In this document: positions 8,031-17,983 of the stretch, one piece after another
Position numbering within the stretch: position 1 is the first letter of the stretch
How the letters are laid out: each line of letters starts with the position of its first letter
Origin: Candidatus Nitrotoga sp. M5
Lineage (GTDB): Bacteria > Pseudomonadota > Gammaproteobacteria > Burkholderiales > Gallionellaceae
Reading direction: 5' to 3'
Assembly (NCBI RefSeq): GCF_927904885.1
Contig: NZ_CAKMNW010000001.1
Span: 62,001-126,000, forward strand
DNA length: 64,000 bases
Notes under the pieces: model-generated
The model's input: the letters and a program-made list of their open reading frames with translations, nothing else
Database searches by the model: none
What the model was told of the DNA's origin: nothing
Translations under genes and position numbers: made by a program

Positions 8031-9446
8031 ATGCCCCTAAAAAAAACATCGGCTGCAAACCTTAGTACCAAGTTATTTGTATTGGATACCAATGTGCTAA
8101 TGCACGATCCAACCAGCCTGTTTCGTTTTGAGGAACATGACATTTACTTACCGATATTCGTGCTGGAAGAGCTGGACAATAATAAAAAAGGCATGACTGA
8201 AGTCGCACGTAATGCTCGGCAGGCCAGCCGCTTCCTCGACTCATTAGTAAGCGAGAGCACACAGAATATTGATGCCGGCGTACCTTTACAAACACCAAGC
8301 AACAAGGCCGCTACCGGCCGACTGTATTTACAAACTCAATTCATCGACAACGAATTACCTGCGGATATGGCGATCGGCAAAGCCGACAACGCTATCCTCG
8401 GGGTAGTAATGTTCCTCCACAATCAACAGCCCAAGCGTTCCGTGATATTAGTCAGTAAGGATATCAACATGCGTATTAAAGCGCGTGCGCTTGGACTAGA
8501 TGCGCAGGATTATTTTAATGACAAGGTGCTGGAAGATACTGATCTGCTTTACACCGGTGTATTGGCATTACCGCAGGATTTCTGGGACACACATGGCAAG
8601 GACATGAAATCCAGGCCGCAAGGTGAACATGCTTTTTACAATATTCAGGGGCCGCTATGCCGTGACTTGCTGTTAAATCAGTTTGTCTATCAAGAAACTG
8701 ACAGCAATCCTTTCTATGCAGTAGTCACAGAACAGAATGACAGCACTGCCATGCTGCGCACTTTGACTGACTATACTCATACCAAAAACTCCATTTGGGG
8801 AATTACTGCACGTAATCGCGAGCAAAGCTTTGTGCTCAACCTGTTGATGAACCCGGAAATTGACTTTGTCACTTTGCTCGGTCAGGCTGGTACCGGCAAG
8901 ACCCTGTTAACTCTCGCAGCTGGTTTAGAGCAAATGTTGGAAAAAAAGTTGTATTCAGAAATTATAATGACCCGCGTCACTGTATCGGTTGGCGAAGACA
9001 TTGGCTTTCTTCCAGGTACCGAGGAAGAGAAAATGTCGCCCTGGATGGGCGCGCTGGATGACAATTTGGATGTGCTCAACAAACCCAACGACGAAAGCGG
9101 AGATTGGGGGCGAGCCGCCACACGCGATCTAATTCGTTCTCGAATTAAAATAAAATCACTTAACTTCATGCGTGGGCGAACTTTTTTGAATAAGTATCTG
9201 ATCATTGATGAAGCCCAAAATCTCACACCCAAGCAGATGAAAACACTGATCACACGCGCCGGTCCGGGCACTAAGGTCGTATGTATGGGCAACATTGCGC
9301 AAATTGATACTCCTTACCTGACCGAAGGCAGCTCCGGGCTTACCTATGTAGTGGATCGTTTCAAGGGCTGGCAGCACAGTGGACACGTCACATTACAAAG
9401 AGGTGAACGTTCACGTCTGGCCGACCATGCCGGAGAAGTGCTGTGA
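8031..9446 (+). CDS. PIN domain-PhoH ATPase fusion protein (YlaK type)
   Basis: 471 residues. The N-terminal PIN nuclease domain (about 10-150) shows LFVLDTNVLMHDP, EELDNNKKG and SKDINMRIKARALG, containing the acidic metal-binding residues. The C-terminal PhoH-like ATPase (about 245-470) shows LLGQAGTGKTLL (Walker A) and LIIDEAQNLTPKQ (Walker B). PhoH2-type PIN-PhoH proteins are RNA helicase/ribonucleases; this is the long housekeeping form found in many proteobacteria. It starts 8 bp after bcp, so the two are probably cotranscribed. Confidence 0.9.
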   Translation: MPLKKTSAANLSTKLFVLDTNVLMHDPTSLFRFEEHDIYLPIFVLEELDNNKKGMTEVARNARQASRFLDSLVSESTQNIDAGVPLQTPSNKAATGRLYLQTQFIDNELPADMAIGKADNAILGVVMFLHNQQPKRSVILVSKDINMRIKARALGLDAQDYFNDKVLEDTDLLYTGVLALPQDFWDTHGKDMKSRPQGEHAFYNIQGPLCRDLLLNQFVYQETDSNPFYAVVTEQNDSTAMLRTLTDYTHTKNSIWGITARNREQSFVLNLLMNPEIDFVTLLGQAGTGKTLLTLAAGLEQMLEKKLYSEIIMTRVTVSVGEDIGFLPGTEEEKMSPWMGALDDNLDVLNKPNDESGDWGRAATRDLIRSRIKIKSLNFMRGRTFLNKYLIIDEAQNLTPKQMKTLITRAGPGTKVVCMGNIAQIDTPYLTEGSSGLTYVVDRFKGWQHSGHVTLQRGERSRLADHAGEVL

Positions 9447-9550
9447 GCAAGCGTCATCCCGTTGTCTTAACCTAAACCTTCCAACCCCCTTGTACTCGCA
9501 TAAAGAGCTTGGGGGGAGCTTGTCAAATTAACTATTCTCAAGATAACTTA

Positions 9551-9946
9551 ATGAGCGAAAAAATCCAAAAACCAGATGCCATCTGGCGCGAAGAACTTAC
9601 CCCTGATCAATACGAAGTATGCCGCCAGCGCGGCACTGAACCCGCATTTACTGGTATGTATTGGGATTGCCATGACAGTGGGTTGTACCGCTGTGTATGC
9701 TGTGGTAATGCACTGTTCGATTCAGATGTGAAATACGAGTCCGGCAGCGGCTGGCCCAGTTTCTGGCAACCGCATCAGCCTGACAGCATCGCTATAAAAA
9801 GTGATGACAATCATGGCATGGAACGCGCAGAAGTTCTGTGTAGCCGCTGTGACGCCCATCTTGGTCATGTATTCGAAGATTGCCCGAAACCGACAGGACT
9901 GCACTACTGTATCAACTCAGCCGCACTGACATTAGACCGACAATAA
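9551..9946 (+). CDS. msrB: Peptide-methionine (R)-S-oxide reductase MsrB
   Basis: 131 residues. It reduces the R-epimer of methionine sulfoxide in proteins using thioredoxin. The catalytic cysteine is in HYCINSAAL, and zinc-binding cysteine pairs occur in YRCVCCG and [12 protein letters not shown]. The position equivalent to the E. coli resolving cysteine (GCGWPSF) is serine here (GSGWPSF), a known variant. The frame extends to 9509, but the ATG at 9551 gives the normal N-terminus. It is first in a short plus-strand run with yciB, yciI, bolA and a parvulin gene. Confidence 0.93.
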   Translation: MSEKIQKPDAIWREELTPDQYEVCRQRGTEPAFTGMYWDCHDSGLYRCVCCGNALFDSDVKYESGSGWPSFWQPHQPDSIAIKSDDNHGMERAEVLCSRCDAHLGHVFEDCPKPTGLHYCINSAALTLDRQ

Positions 9947-9969
9947 ATCACCCAGCATAATCTGTCGCC

Positions 9970-10512
9970 ATGAAACTACTGTTTGACCTATTCCCCGTTC
10001 TCCTGTTCTTTGTCGCTTACAAGATGTTCAACATTTATGTTGCCACAGGGACTGCGATTGTCGCCATTATTGCTCAAATTGGGTGGGTTAAATGGCGGCA
10101 TGGGAAGGTAGACACCATGCTATGGGTGAGCTTTGCCATCATCGCCGTATTTGGTGGCGCGACACTAATTCTTCACGATGAGACATTCATTAAATTTAAA
10201 CCCACCATTTTGTATTGGATATTCGCCACCATACTGTTGGGTTCCAATCTATTTTTAAAAAAGAATCTGATGCGTACTTTACTGCAGGAAAAACTCACGC
10301 TGCCAACTAAGGTATGGAACCAGGTCAACTTGGGCTGGAGTCTATTCTTTATCATACTTGGCGTTGTAAATTTATATATTGCATTCAATTTTTCAACAGA
10401 TGCATGGGTTAATTTCAAACTGTTCGGTGCCACCGGAATGATGCTAGTATTCGTGCTGATACAAGCAATGCTGCTGTCGAAATACATGAATGAAGAGGAA
10501 GAAAAAAGTTAA
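9970..10512 (+). CDS. yciB: Inner membrane-spanning protein YciB (septation protein A family)
   Basis: 180 residues and almost entirely hydrophobic, with about five or six membrane helices. It opens with the family pattern LLFDLFPVLLFFVAYK and has the conserved central stretch GSNLFLKKNLMR. YciB/IspZ proteins sit in the inner membrane and affect envelope integrity and division; no enzymatic reaction is known. Its stop is immediately followed by the yciI start. Confidence 0.92.
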   Translation: MKLLFDLFPVLLFFVAYKMFNIYVATGTAIVAIIAQIGWVKWRHGKVDTMLWVSFAIIAVFGGATLILHDETFIKFKPTILYWIFATILLGSNLFLKKNLMRTLLQEKLTLPTKVWNQVNLGWSLFFIILGVVNLYIAFNFSTDAWVNFKLFGATGMMLVFVLIQAMLLSKYMNEEEEKS

Positions 10513-10815
10513 ATGCTATACACTATAATTGGTCAAGATGTACCTGACAGTCTCTCAAAACGTCTGGCAACACGACCCGCGCACTTAGCAAGGCTGCAAG
10601 CCTTGCAGAACGAAGGGCGTTTAATTCTGGCCGGCCCTTTCCCATCTGTAGATGCTGTTGACCCAGGTGCTGCAGGCTTTACAGGCAGCTTAATTGTGGC
10701 AGAATTTGCTACGTTAAAAGATGCGGAAACATGGGCTCAAGCTGACCCCTATATGATCGCTGGGGTATATGTTGAAATTCAGGTAAAACCGTTTAAGAAA
10801 GTCTTTCCAATTTGA
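10513..10815 (+). CDS. yciI: YciI family protein
   Basis: 100 residues with the ferredoxin-like YciI fold. It shows the conserved pattern R-x-A-H-L-x-R-L near residue 25, GPFPS, and [10 protein letters not shown] towards the C-terminus, which supply the histidine and aspartate of the putative active site. The biochemical role of YciI proteins is not established. It starts one base after the yciB stop, and its own stop overlaps the next gene. Confidence 0.9.
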   Translation: MLYTIIGQDVPDSLSKRLATRPAHLARLQALQNEGRLILAGPFPSVDAVDPGAAGFTGSLIVAEFATLKDAETWAQADPYMIAGVYVEIQVKPFKKVFPI

Positions 10816-11102
10816 ACCATCCCGCAACTGATCGCTCTAATACCCGCATAGAGCAGATGAATACCCTCCTTGCGGCGCTTCAACCCGCAAAAATAGAGAT
10901 TATCAATGATAGTCATAAGCATGCAGGACATGTTGGGGCACGTGGCGGGGGTGAGCATTATCGCCTTCTGATTGTGTCTACACAGTTTGCTAGCAAGCCT
11001 ACTTTGGCACGGCACCGTATGGTATATTCTGCGCTGGGAGACATGATGAAGCACGATATTCATGCCCTAGCCATCGCTGCCTATACACCTGAAGAAATAT
11101 AA
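10812..11102 (+). CDS. bolA: BolA family protein
   Basis: 96 residues with the BolA class II KH-like fold, including [10 protein letters not shown], the [12 protein letters not shown] strand and RHRMVYSAL. The histidine in the HKHAGH region is a usual iron-sulfur ligand with monothiol glutaredoxins. BolA proteins assist iron-sulfur trafficking and affect cell shape and the stress response. The frame opens with TTG at 10812, overlapping the yciI stop by four bases; an ATG at 10857 is an alternative that still leaves the full domain. Confidence 0.9.
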   Translation: MNHPATDRSNTRIEQMNTLLAALQPAKIEIINDSHKHAGHVGARGGGEHYRLLIVSTQFASKPTLARHRMVYSALGDMMKHDIHALAIAAYTPEEI

Positions 11103-11135
11103 TTTTCAATTTAACTTTCAACGAGGACAGAACTA

Positions 11136-11921
11136 ATGCTGAAATTATCAAAAATTGCCACTATCACTCTGTTTTCTGCGCTTGCAGTGAACCAGGCATA
11201 TGCGCAACATAAACCCGTTGCCGTAGTGAATGGCACCGCCATCTCTCAAGCAGCCGTGGATATGCATATCAAGGCTGCCGCTTCAAAAGGCACAGAGGAC
11301 TCTCCGGAATTGCGTCTCGCCATTAAGGAGGAAATGATCAACCGTGAAATAATGGCACAAGAAGCGGTAAAACAGGGTTTAGATAAGCAACCCGAAACCA
11401 TTGAGCAATTTGAGCTAGCCAAACAGACTGTTCTCGTGAATTCATTTTTACAGAACTACCTTAAAAATCATCCAATCAGCGAAGATGCAATTAAACAAGA
11501 ATTTGAAAATATTAAAAAAACGACAGGAGGCAAGGAATACAACACAAGTCACATTTTGGTAAAAACTGAAAGTGAAGCGAAATCAATAGCCGCCCAACTA
11601 AAAAAGAAAGCAAAATTTGAAGATCTGGCAAAAAAACACTCCTTGGATCAGGGTTCTAATGCCAATGGTGGCGCTCTGGGCTGGGCTCTGCCAGGCAATT
11701 TCACACCAGCATTTGCTGACGCGCTGGTAAATCTTAAAAAAAATGGGGTGAGTGCACCGGTGCAATCAGAGGCTGGCTGGCATCTTATCAAACAGGATGG
11801 CGTACGTGATTTCAAGTTCCCTGATTATCGGGATGTAAAAGGAAACATCATGCGACGTCTGCAACAACAATCCATACTCGATGCTGTCAGTGACATGCGC
11901 GCTAAAGCAAAGATTGAATAA
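11136..11921 (+). CDS. Periplasmic peptidyl-prolyl cis-trans isomerase, parvulin type
   Basis: 261 residues. The N-terminal signal peptide (MLKLSKIATITLFSALAV ending AYA) is followed by a SurA/PrsA-like chaperone region. The rotamase domain (about 130-225) has TSHILVKTESEA, KFEDLAKKHSLDQ, GGALGWALPG and GWHLIKQDG. It should help fold outer-membrane or secreted proteins in the periplasm. It is last in the msrB-yciB-yciI-bolA run and is followed by a terminator. Confidence 0.88.
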   Translation: MLKLSKIATITLFSALAVNQAYAQHKPVAVVNGTAISQAAVDMHIKAAASKGTEDSPELRLAIKEEMINREIMAQEAVKQGLDKQPETIEQFELAKQTVLVNSFLQNYLKNHPISEDAIKQEFENIKKTTGGKEYNTSHILVKTESEAKSIAAQLKKKAKFEDLAKKHSLDQGSNANGGALGWALPGNFTPAFADALVNLKKNGVSAPVQSEAGWHLIKQDGVRDFKFPDYRDVKGNIMRRLQQQSILDAVSDMRAKAKIE

Positions 11922-11938
11922 TCATACTTAAACAATAA

Positions 11939-11966
11939 TAAAAGGCGACCATTGGTCGCCTTTTAT
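11939..11966. terminator. Bidirectional terminator between the parvulin gene and purL
   Basis: Stem AAAGGCGACC / GGTCGCCTTT with a 3-nt loop, T-rich on the plus side and A-rich on the other, sits between convergent genes and can serve both. Confidence 0.9.
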
Positions 11967-11989
11967 TTTACATGTGCTTTTATAAAATA

Positions 11990-14900
11990 TTAATTTACCC
12001 ACTTGCGCGCATTTTGGAACATTTTTAACCATGCTCCATTTTCCTTCCATTCTGCTGGATGCCAAGAGTGCTGTAACACCCTGAACAACCGTTCCGGGTG
12101 CGGCATCATAATGCTGAATCGTCCATCAGCCGACGTCAGCCCAGTAACACCCTGTGGCGAACCATTTGGGTTAAGCGGATAGATATCTGTCGGCTGGCCG
12201 TAGTTGTCCACATAACGAAGCGTGACCAACGGCTGCGCCGCCTTCAAGCGTATGTCGTTACCGAAGTGAGCATATCCTTCGCCGTGAGCCACCACGATGG
12301 GCATACGGCTACCTGCCATGCCATCAAATAAAATAGAGGGTGAGTTTTGCACTTCCACCATCACGAAACGTGCCTCAAACTGCTCTGACAAATTACGCGC
12401 AAAATGTGCCCAATGTTCTGCCCCAGGAATTATTTCGTGCAAATTGCTCATCATCTGGCAGCCATTACACACACCCAGAGCAAAAGTATCATCGCGTTTG
12501 AAAAAGGCTTCAAACTCATCGCGTGCACGCGGGTTAAACAAGATTGACTTTGCCCAGCCAGCACCCGCCCCTAGTACATCGCCATAAGAAAACCCGCCAC
12601 ATGCCGCCACCCCTTTGAAATCCGCCAATTTCACGCGGCCAGCGAGGATGTCGCTCATATGCACGTCTACCGCAGCAAAACCAGCGCGGTCAAATGCTGC
12701 TGCCATTTCAACATGGCCATTTACACCCTGTTCACGCAAAATTGCGATCGCAGGACGTAATTTTAATAGTGCGGGTGCGGTAATATTTTCGTTAAGATCA
12801 TAAGTGAGTTTTACTTGCAGGCCGGGATCCTCCGCATCCAGGATGCGGTCATATTCCTGCTGAGCGCAAGCCGGGTTATCTCGTAGTTTCTGCATCTGGT
12901 ACGTCGTTTCCGACCAAATACGCCTCAAATTTACACTAGTATCGCTGAACAATATTTTATCTTGCTGCACTATATCTATAGTGCCACTCTTGTTGAGCGT
13001 AGCAACTGTGTGTACCGCTGCAAGGCCAGCGCTATGGAACTTACCCAGCACATGCTGCAAATCGCGGCAATTTACCTGCACCACCGCACCCAGCTCTTCG
13101 TTGAACAATGTACTTAGGACGTCTCCCTGCAATTCATCAAGATTTACGGTCAGTCCAACATGGGTTGCAAACGCCATTTCGCAAAGCGTGGCAAACAATC
13201 CTCCGTCCGAACGGTCGTGGTAAGCCAACAACTTGCCTTCTCCATTCAGGCGCTGAATAACGTCAAAAAATATTTTTAGTTTGCTCGCATCATCCAAGTC
13301 AGGCACAACATTACCCACCTGTTTATAGACTTGTGCCAGCGCCGAGCCGCCCATACGGTTTCTGCCCTCGCCCAGATCAATCAGTAGCAATACAGTGTCA
13401 GAATTGGCTGCCAATTGCGGCGTCATCGTCAAACGCGCATCCATACACGGCGCGAATGTTGTCACGATCAGCGACAATGGGGCTGTTACCGCCTTCTTCT
13501 CGGCACCTTCCTGCCATGCTGTACGCATGGACATGGAATCCTTACCTACTGGAATGCTAATGCCAAGTTGCGGGCACAGTTCCATGCCCACCGCACGTAC
13601 GGTGTCAAACAGCGCTGCATCTTCGCCGTGATGACCAGCAGCTGCCATCCAGTTGGCCGATAGCTTAATGTCGCCGATATTTTCGATGCGTGCCGCAACA
13701 ATGTTGGTAATTGCCTCACCCACAGCCATACGCCCGGAGGCCGGTGCATTTAACACCGCCAGCGGTGTACGCTCACCCAAGGCAAAAGCCTCACCCAGTA
13801 CAGTATTGAAGCCCATCAGTGTAACTGCCACATCCGCGACCGGAACTTGCCACGGCCCCACCATCTGGTCGCGTGCCGTCAAACCACCCACAGTGCGGTC
13901 ACCAATGCTGATTAGGAAAGTTTTGTCTGCTACGGAGGGTAAGCGCAACGTGCGCTCAATTGCATCTTTAAGGTTTACATTGCCTACATCAAATGCAGGA
14001 CAATTCACAACCTCTCGCTTTACATTACGCGTCATTTTAGGTGGCTTGCCCAGCAGTACCGACAAAGGCATATCCACCGCATTATTTTTAAATAATTCGT
14101 CATGCACGATCAATTGGTCATCGGCAATTGCATGCCCCAATACTGCGAAGGGACAGCGTTCACGCTCACACAAGGCTTTAAACTCGTCCAAACGGACTGG
14201 ATCTATCGCCAGCACATAGCGTTCCTGCGCTTCGTTGCTCCAAATCTGCATCGGTGACATCCCACGCTCTTCAGAAGGGACAGCACGCAATTCAAAACGA
14301 GCTCCGCGTCCACCACCATGCACTAGTTCCGGTAATGCATTGGAGATGCCACCCGCACCAACATCATGTATGGACAAGATGATATTGTTCTCGCTCATCT
14401 GCCAGCAACGGTCAATCACCTCCTGCGCACGACGTTGCATCTCTGGATTACCGCGCTGCACCGAAGCAAAATCCAAATTCTCCGCATTGGTACCCGTATC
14501 CATGCTGGATGCCGCACCGCCGCCCAGACCGATCAACATCCCTGCCCCACCCAGTTGGATCAGAAGCGCGCCCACAGGTAAGGCATGTTTGTGTGTGTGT
14601 TGCGCAGCGATACTACCCACCCCACCCGCCAGCATAATGGGCTTGTGGTAACCACGTACCTCATCATTCACGGTCTCTTCAAAGGTGCGAAAATAACCGG
14701 CCAGATTGGGGCGGCCAAACTCATTATTGAACGCTGCACCACCAATAGGTCCTTCCAGCATGATCTGCAAGGCGGAAGCAATGCGTGACGGCTTGCCATA
14801 AATCGGAACGGATCCATCTCCACTTGGAAGGGAGTTAGCAAGAGCGCTATCGTAAATTTCCCACGGCTGTTCAAAGCCAGGAATATTCAAATTGGACACA

Positions 14901-15952
14901 GAGAACCCCGTTAGCCCTGCCTTAGGTTTGGAACCGGAACCGGTTGCACCTTCATCGCGTATCTCACCACCCGCCCCGGTAGCTGCACCAGCAAAGGGCG
15001 AGATAGCCGTGGGATGGTTATGCGTTTCCACTTTCATCAGCGTGTGCGTCAGCTCATCGTTGTACGCATAGCCGCCATCGGCGCGCGGGTAAAAGCGCTC
15101 AATGCGCGCACCTTCTATCACCGAGGAATTATCAGAATACGCAACCACTGTACCTTGAGGATGAAGCTTATGGGTATTACGGATCATGCCGAACAGCGAG
15201 ATTGCCTGCTGCTCATCGTCTATCACCCAATCCGCATTGAAAATTTTGTGACGGCAATGTTCGGAATTCGCCTGAGCAAACATCATTAACTCTACATCGG
15301 TAGGATTACGACCTATTCGATGGAAACTTTCCACCAAATAATCAATCTCATCGCTGGACAATGCCAGTCCCATCTCGATATTTGCCGCAGCTAGCGCTGC
15401 ATTGCCGCCGTGCAGTATGTCCACAATAGAAAGCGGCAGTGGCTCATCCTGACGGAAAATCTTTTCTGCCACATCATTGAAGCCTGTTTTGAGACTAACC
15501 ACAGGATCAAACACGGATTCTGTCATGCGGTCATGCAGTAGTGGCAACAACGCTTTCAGTTCTACTGGCGTCAGCGCTTTGTCATCCTTAATTTTGACGG
15601 AGTACACAACGCCGCGCTCAATGCGCTCAACCATTTGCAGACCGCAATGCTGCACAATATCCGTGGCCTTTGAAGACCAAGGCGAGATAGTACCTAAGCG
15701 CGGCACAACTAGCAGATATTGCAATCCACCCTCACCACTAAGCCCGCCCTCCCCCTGTATCGCATCCTCCACGTCGAGCAACTTATCCAGCAAGTTGGCT
15801 TCAGCGCTTGATAAATCTGCATTGAGCGCCACAAAATACCTATGGCATACATCTACTATATGTATATTCGATAAGGCGTTGCTGATGACTGCGCGCAACT
15901 TATCTAGACGGAAAGGAGATAGTGAGGACTTGCCGAGGGACACACGGAACAT
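11990..15952 (-). CDS. purL: Phosphoribosylformylglycinamidine synthase
   Basis: 1320 residues, the large single-chain PurL. It converts FGAR to FGAM with glutamine and ATP, the fourth step of purine synthesis. The order is an N-terminal PurS-like domain, a linker, two AIRS-type ATPase halves ([11 protein letters not shown] and [17 protein letters not shown] in the first) and a C-terminal class I glutamine amidotransferase. The nucleophile is in GVCNGCQMM and the His/Glu residues in [10 protein letters not shown]. It converges on the parvulin gene and diverges from the NAD(P)HX dehydratase gene. Complete, with no visible lesions. Confidence 0.97.
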   Translation of the reverse strand: MFRVSLGKSSLSPFRLDKLRAVISNALSNIHIVDVCHRYFVALNADLSSAEANLLDKLLDVEDAIQGEGGLSGEGGLQYLLVVPRLGTISPWSSKATDIVQHCGLQMVERIERGVVYSVKIKDDKALTPVELKALLPLLHDRMTESVFDPVVSLKTGFNDVAEKIFRQDEPLPLSIVDILHGGNAALAAANIEMGLALSSDEIDYLVESFHRIGRNPTDVELMMFAQANSEHCRHKIFNADWVIDDEQQAISLFGMIRNTHKLHPQGTVVAYSDNSSVIEGARIERFYPRADGGYAYNDELTHTLMKVETHNHPTAISPFAGAATGAGGEIRDEGATGSGSKPKAGLTGFSVSNLNIPGFEQPWEIYDSALANSLPSGDGSVPIYGKPSRIASALQIMLEGPIGGAAFNNEFGRPNLAGYFRTFEETVNDEVRGYHKPIMLAGGVGSIAAQHTHKHALPVGALLIQLGGAGMLIGLGGGAASSMDTGTNAENLDFASVQRGNPEMQRRAQEVIDRCWQMSENNIILSIHDVGAGGISNALPELVHGGGRGARFELRAVPSEERGMSPMQIWSNEAQERYVLAIDPVRLDEFKALCERERCPFAVLGHAIADDQLIVHDELFKNNAVDMPLSVLLGKPPKMTRNVKREVVNCPAFDVGNVNLKDAIERTLRLPSVADKTFLISIGDRTVGGLTARDQMVGPWQVPVADVAVTLMGFNTVLGEAFALGERTPLAVLNAPASGRMAVGEAITNIVAARIENIGDIKLSANWMAAAGHHGEDAALFDTVRAVGMELCPQLGISIPVGKDSMSMRTAWQEGAEKKAVTAPLSLIVTTFAPCMDARLTMTPQLAANSDTVLLLIDLGEGRNRMGGSALAQVYKQVGNVVPDLDDASKLKIFFDVIQRLNGEGKLLAYHDRSDGGLFATLCEMAFATHVGLTVNLDELQGDVLSTLFNEELGAVVQVNCRDLQHVLGKFHSAGLAAVHTVATLNKSGTIDIVQQDKILFSDTSVNLRRIWSETTYQMQKLRDNPACAQQEYDRILDAEDPGLQVKLTYDLNENITAPALLKLRPAIAILREQGVNGHVEMAAAFDRAGFAAVDVHMSDILAGRVKLADFKGVAACGGFSYGDVLGAGAGWAKSILFNPRARDEFEAFFKRDDTFALGVCNGCQMMSNLHEIIPGAEHWAHFARNLSEQFEARFVMVEVQNSPSILFDGMAGSRMPIVVAHGEGYAHFGNDIRLKAAQPLVTLRYVDNYGQPTDIYPLNPNGSPQGVTGLTSADGRFSIMMPHPERLFRVLQHSWHPAEWKENGAWLKMFQNARKWVN

Positions 15953-16031
15953 AAACAGATTTTCAGGGGCTGTTAAAACAGCTTGCCATTATACTATGCG
16001 ACCTCATTTCCACCCGAAGGAAAATACATTC

Positions 16032-16898
16032 ATGCCAGCCGCTGCACCGCGCATTCCCACCATTACACAAAAACAAGTCGCCGCATTTCTCGCCCCTCGC
16101 CCGCGTGACAGCCACAAGGGAAACTTTGGCACAGCAGCCGTCATAGGAGGGGCCAGTGGCATGGTAGGCGCACCGCTGCTAGCTGCGCGTGCGGCGCTCA
16201 AACTGGGGGCTGGCTGCCTACACGTAGGGATACTGGCGGACAACGCACTGAGTGCAGATGTATTGCAACCCGAGTTAATGCTGCATAGCGCACAAACCGC
16301 ATTGCGCCTACCCAAGCTGGATGTGCTAGCCATCGGCTGCGGCATGGGGCACGACGAAACTGCTCAGAAAATTTTGCACGATGCGCTCCAGCTGGAAACC
16401 GTACTGGTACTTGATGCTGACGCACTTAACATTCTTGCCCTCCACCCAGATATGCGCACTGTATTGGTTTCTCGCCAGAGTGCCAACGTGCTTACTCCGC
16501 ATCCTGGCGAAGCTGCACGCCTGCTCGACTGCACCATTGAAAAAGTGCAGTCCGCTCGCTCCGAAGCCGCACAGGAACTGGCCAAACGCTTTGGCAGTGC
16601 CGTGGTACTGAAGGGTGTTAATAGCCTGTGCGTCACGCGCAAAGGCAAAATGTATGTAAACAACACCGGCAATCCCGGCATGAGTAGCCCCGGCATGGGC
16701 GATGTGTTAACTGGCATTATTACCGCCTTTATCGCCCAAGGGTTAGATGTGGATCAAGCCTTATTGCTGGCAGTGCATCTGCATGGCGCAGCAGGTGATG
16801 CAATGGCAAAACAGAAAGTCACAATCGGCATGACAGCCACTGAAGTGACAGAATGGGCGCGCTGGCTGTTAAACCAATGGATTATACAAAGCAAATAA
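16032..16898 (+). CDS. nnrD: ADP-dependent NAD(P)H-hydrate dehydratase (standalone NnrD domain)
   Basis: 288 residues with the ribokinase-like carbohydrate-kinase fold. It shows GTAAVIGGASGMVGAPLLAARAA, VLDADALNILA, LTPHPGEAARLL and NPGMSSPGMGDVLTG. It repairs damaged NADHX and NADPHX. In E. coli (YjeF) this domain is fused to the epimerase NnrE; here only the dehydratase part is encoded, so the epimerase must lie elsewhere. The frame is open far upstream across the purL 5' end, but the ATG at 16032 with AAGGA upstream is the sensible start. Confidence 0.88.
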   Translation: MPAAAPRIPTITQKQVAAFLAPRPRDSHKGNFGTAAVIGGASGMVGAPLLAARAALKLGAGCLHVGILADNALSADVLQPELMLHSAQTALRLPKLDVLAIGCGMGHDETAQKILHDALQLETVLVLDADALNILALHPDMRTVLVSRQSANVLTPHPGEAARLLDCTIEKVQSARSEAAQELAKRFGSAVVLKGVNSLCVTRKGKMYVNNTGNPGMSSPGMGDVLTGIITAFIAQGLDVDQALLLAVHLHGAAGDAMAKQKVTIGMTATEVTEWARWLLNQWIIQSK

Positions 16899-16904
16899 CT
16901 TCAT

Positions 16905-17041
16905 GGCACCTCTCAAAACCCAATTTCCATCACAATGCCGCGTTACCCGAAAAAATTATCACCTACATATCAAATATATGCTGCGTTCAATTTTTTACTC
17001 GCGTCTTGTCTTGCCTAGAACATTGAATTTTTAGAGGCGCC
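16905..17041. mobile_element. MITE-like element, copy 1
   Basis: A 137-bp non-coding element with terminal inverted repeats (GGCACCTCTCAAAAC left; GAATTTTTAGAGGCGCC right). It is flanked on both sides by CTTCAT (16899-16904 and 17042-17047), which looks like a target-site duplication. The right-hand 100 bp are closely similar to copy 2 at 31253. No protein is encoded. Confidence 0.7.
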
Positions 17042-17107
17042 CTTCATTACAAATACCTGCTTTCAAGCACAACAGCAAAAAAACACACACAAATTTCGGT
17101 AAAAATT

Positions 17108-17863
17108 ATGAGTCTCTCAATTGACATTCGCGAGGAGTCTGGCGTTCGCACTCTGCACTTTGGTTCTGAGTGGATTCAAGGTGCAATGCGCATCGCGCGT
17201 CCATGGAACCTGGAGCTCGATTACACCAAAGAGATGATGGCGTCTTTACTTTTACGAGAGGAAACCCAATTTCCCCGCAAGGTATTATTGATTGGACTCG
17301 GTGCTGCCTCACTAGTCAAATTTCTTTATCGCAACCAACCACTGGCCAAACTCACTGTAGTAGAAATCGAACCCGCAGTAATCGCTGCCGCCCGACAATT
17401 TTTCAAGCTGCCGGAAGACCCTAAGCGATTGAAAATAGTGATTGCTGATGGCGTCGAATTTATTGCCAACTGCGACCAGACCTATGACCTGATACTGGTA
17501 GATGGATTTGATGCCAATGCCCGCGCTGGTGCGCTCGAGACCTTGCCGTTCTATCAAATTGCACGCGCCCATCTGAGTAAAAATGGCATCATGGCCGTCA
17601 ATCTTTTAAGTCACAGCCGTGGCTTCAAGGACAGTGTCGAACGCATTCGCAGTGCTTTCGATGGCCGCGTCTTGGCTTTTCCTTCCTGCGACAGTGGCAA
17701 CGCCATTGCCTTTGCCGCAGCGGGCGAGCCAATCTGCGTTTCGATGGATGACTTGAAGGATCAGGCGCTAATATTAAAAAAAGAAATTGGCCTCAACCTG
17801 CTGCCAACCCTGACGCGATTGGAGCAAGCAAAGACCTGTAAAGGCGGAGTGCTTGAGATATAA
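17108..17863 (+). CDS. Spermidine synthase-like (polyamine aminopropyltransferase family) protein
   Basis: 251 residues with a Rossmann methyltransferase-like domain: KVLLIGLGAASLVKF for the nucleotide loop, VVEIEPAVIAAAR for the acidic residue after strand 2, and YDLILVDGFDANA for the catalytic-loop region. It lacks a clear N-terminal substrate-gating domain and is somewhat shorter than E. coli SpeE (288). Whether it makes spermidine or is one of the fused or orphan SpeE-like proteins cannot be told from sequence alone. It follows MITE copy 1. Confidence 0.8.
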   Translation: MSLSIDIREESGVRTLHFGSEWIQGAMRIARPWNLELDYTKEMMASLLLREETQFPRKVLLIGLGAASLVKFLYRNQPLAKLTVVEIEPAVIAAARQFFKLPEDPKRLKIVIADGVEFIANCDQTYDLILVDGFDANARAGALETLPFYQIARAHLSKNGIMAVNLLSHSRGFKDSVERIRSAFDGRVLAFPSCDSGNAIAFAAAGEPICVSMDDLKDQALILKKEIGLNLLPTLTRLEQAKTCKGGVLEI

Positions 17864-17983
17864 CCTTGTTCGTTGTTAAACGCGCTTGCTTACCAAAACA
17901 AAATAGCGCTCAGGTACACCAGCGTATTTTTATGCAAGTCAATTTAACGCAGGACTACCGCAATCATGAAATAAGATGGTTTA

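Noticed and set aside
13333..14219. Plus-strand frames opposite purL
   Set aside because: They are antisense to strongly conserved purL sequence and show no start signals or family features.
15477..16031. Long upstream extension of the NAD(P)HX dehydratase frame
   Set aside because: It lies opposite purL; the conserved protein and ribosome site start at 16032.
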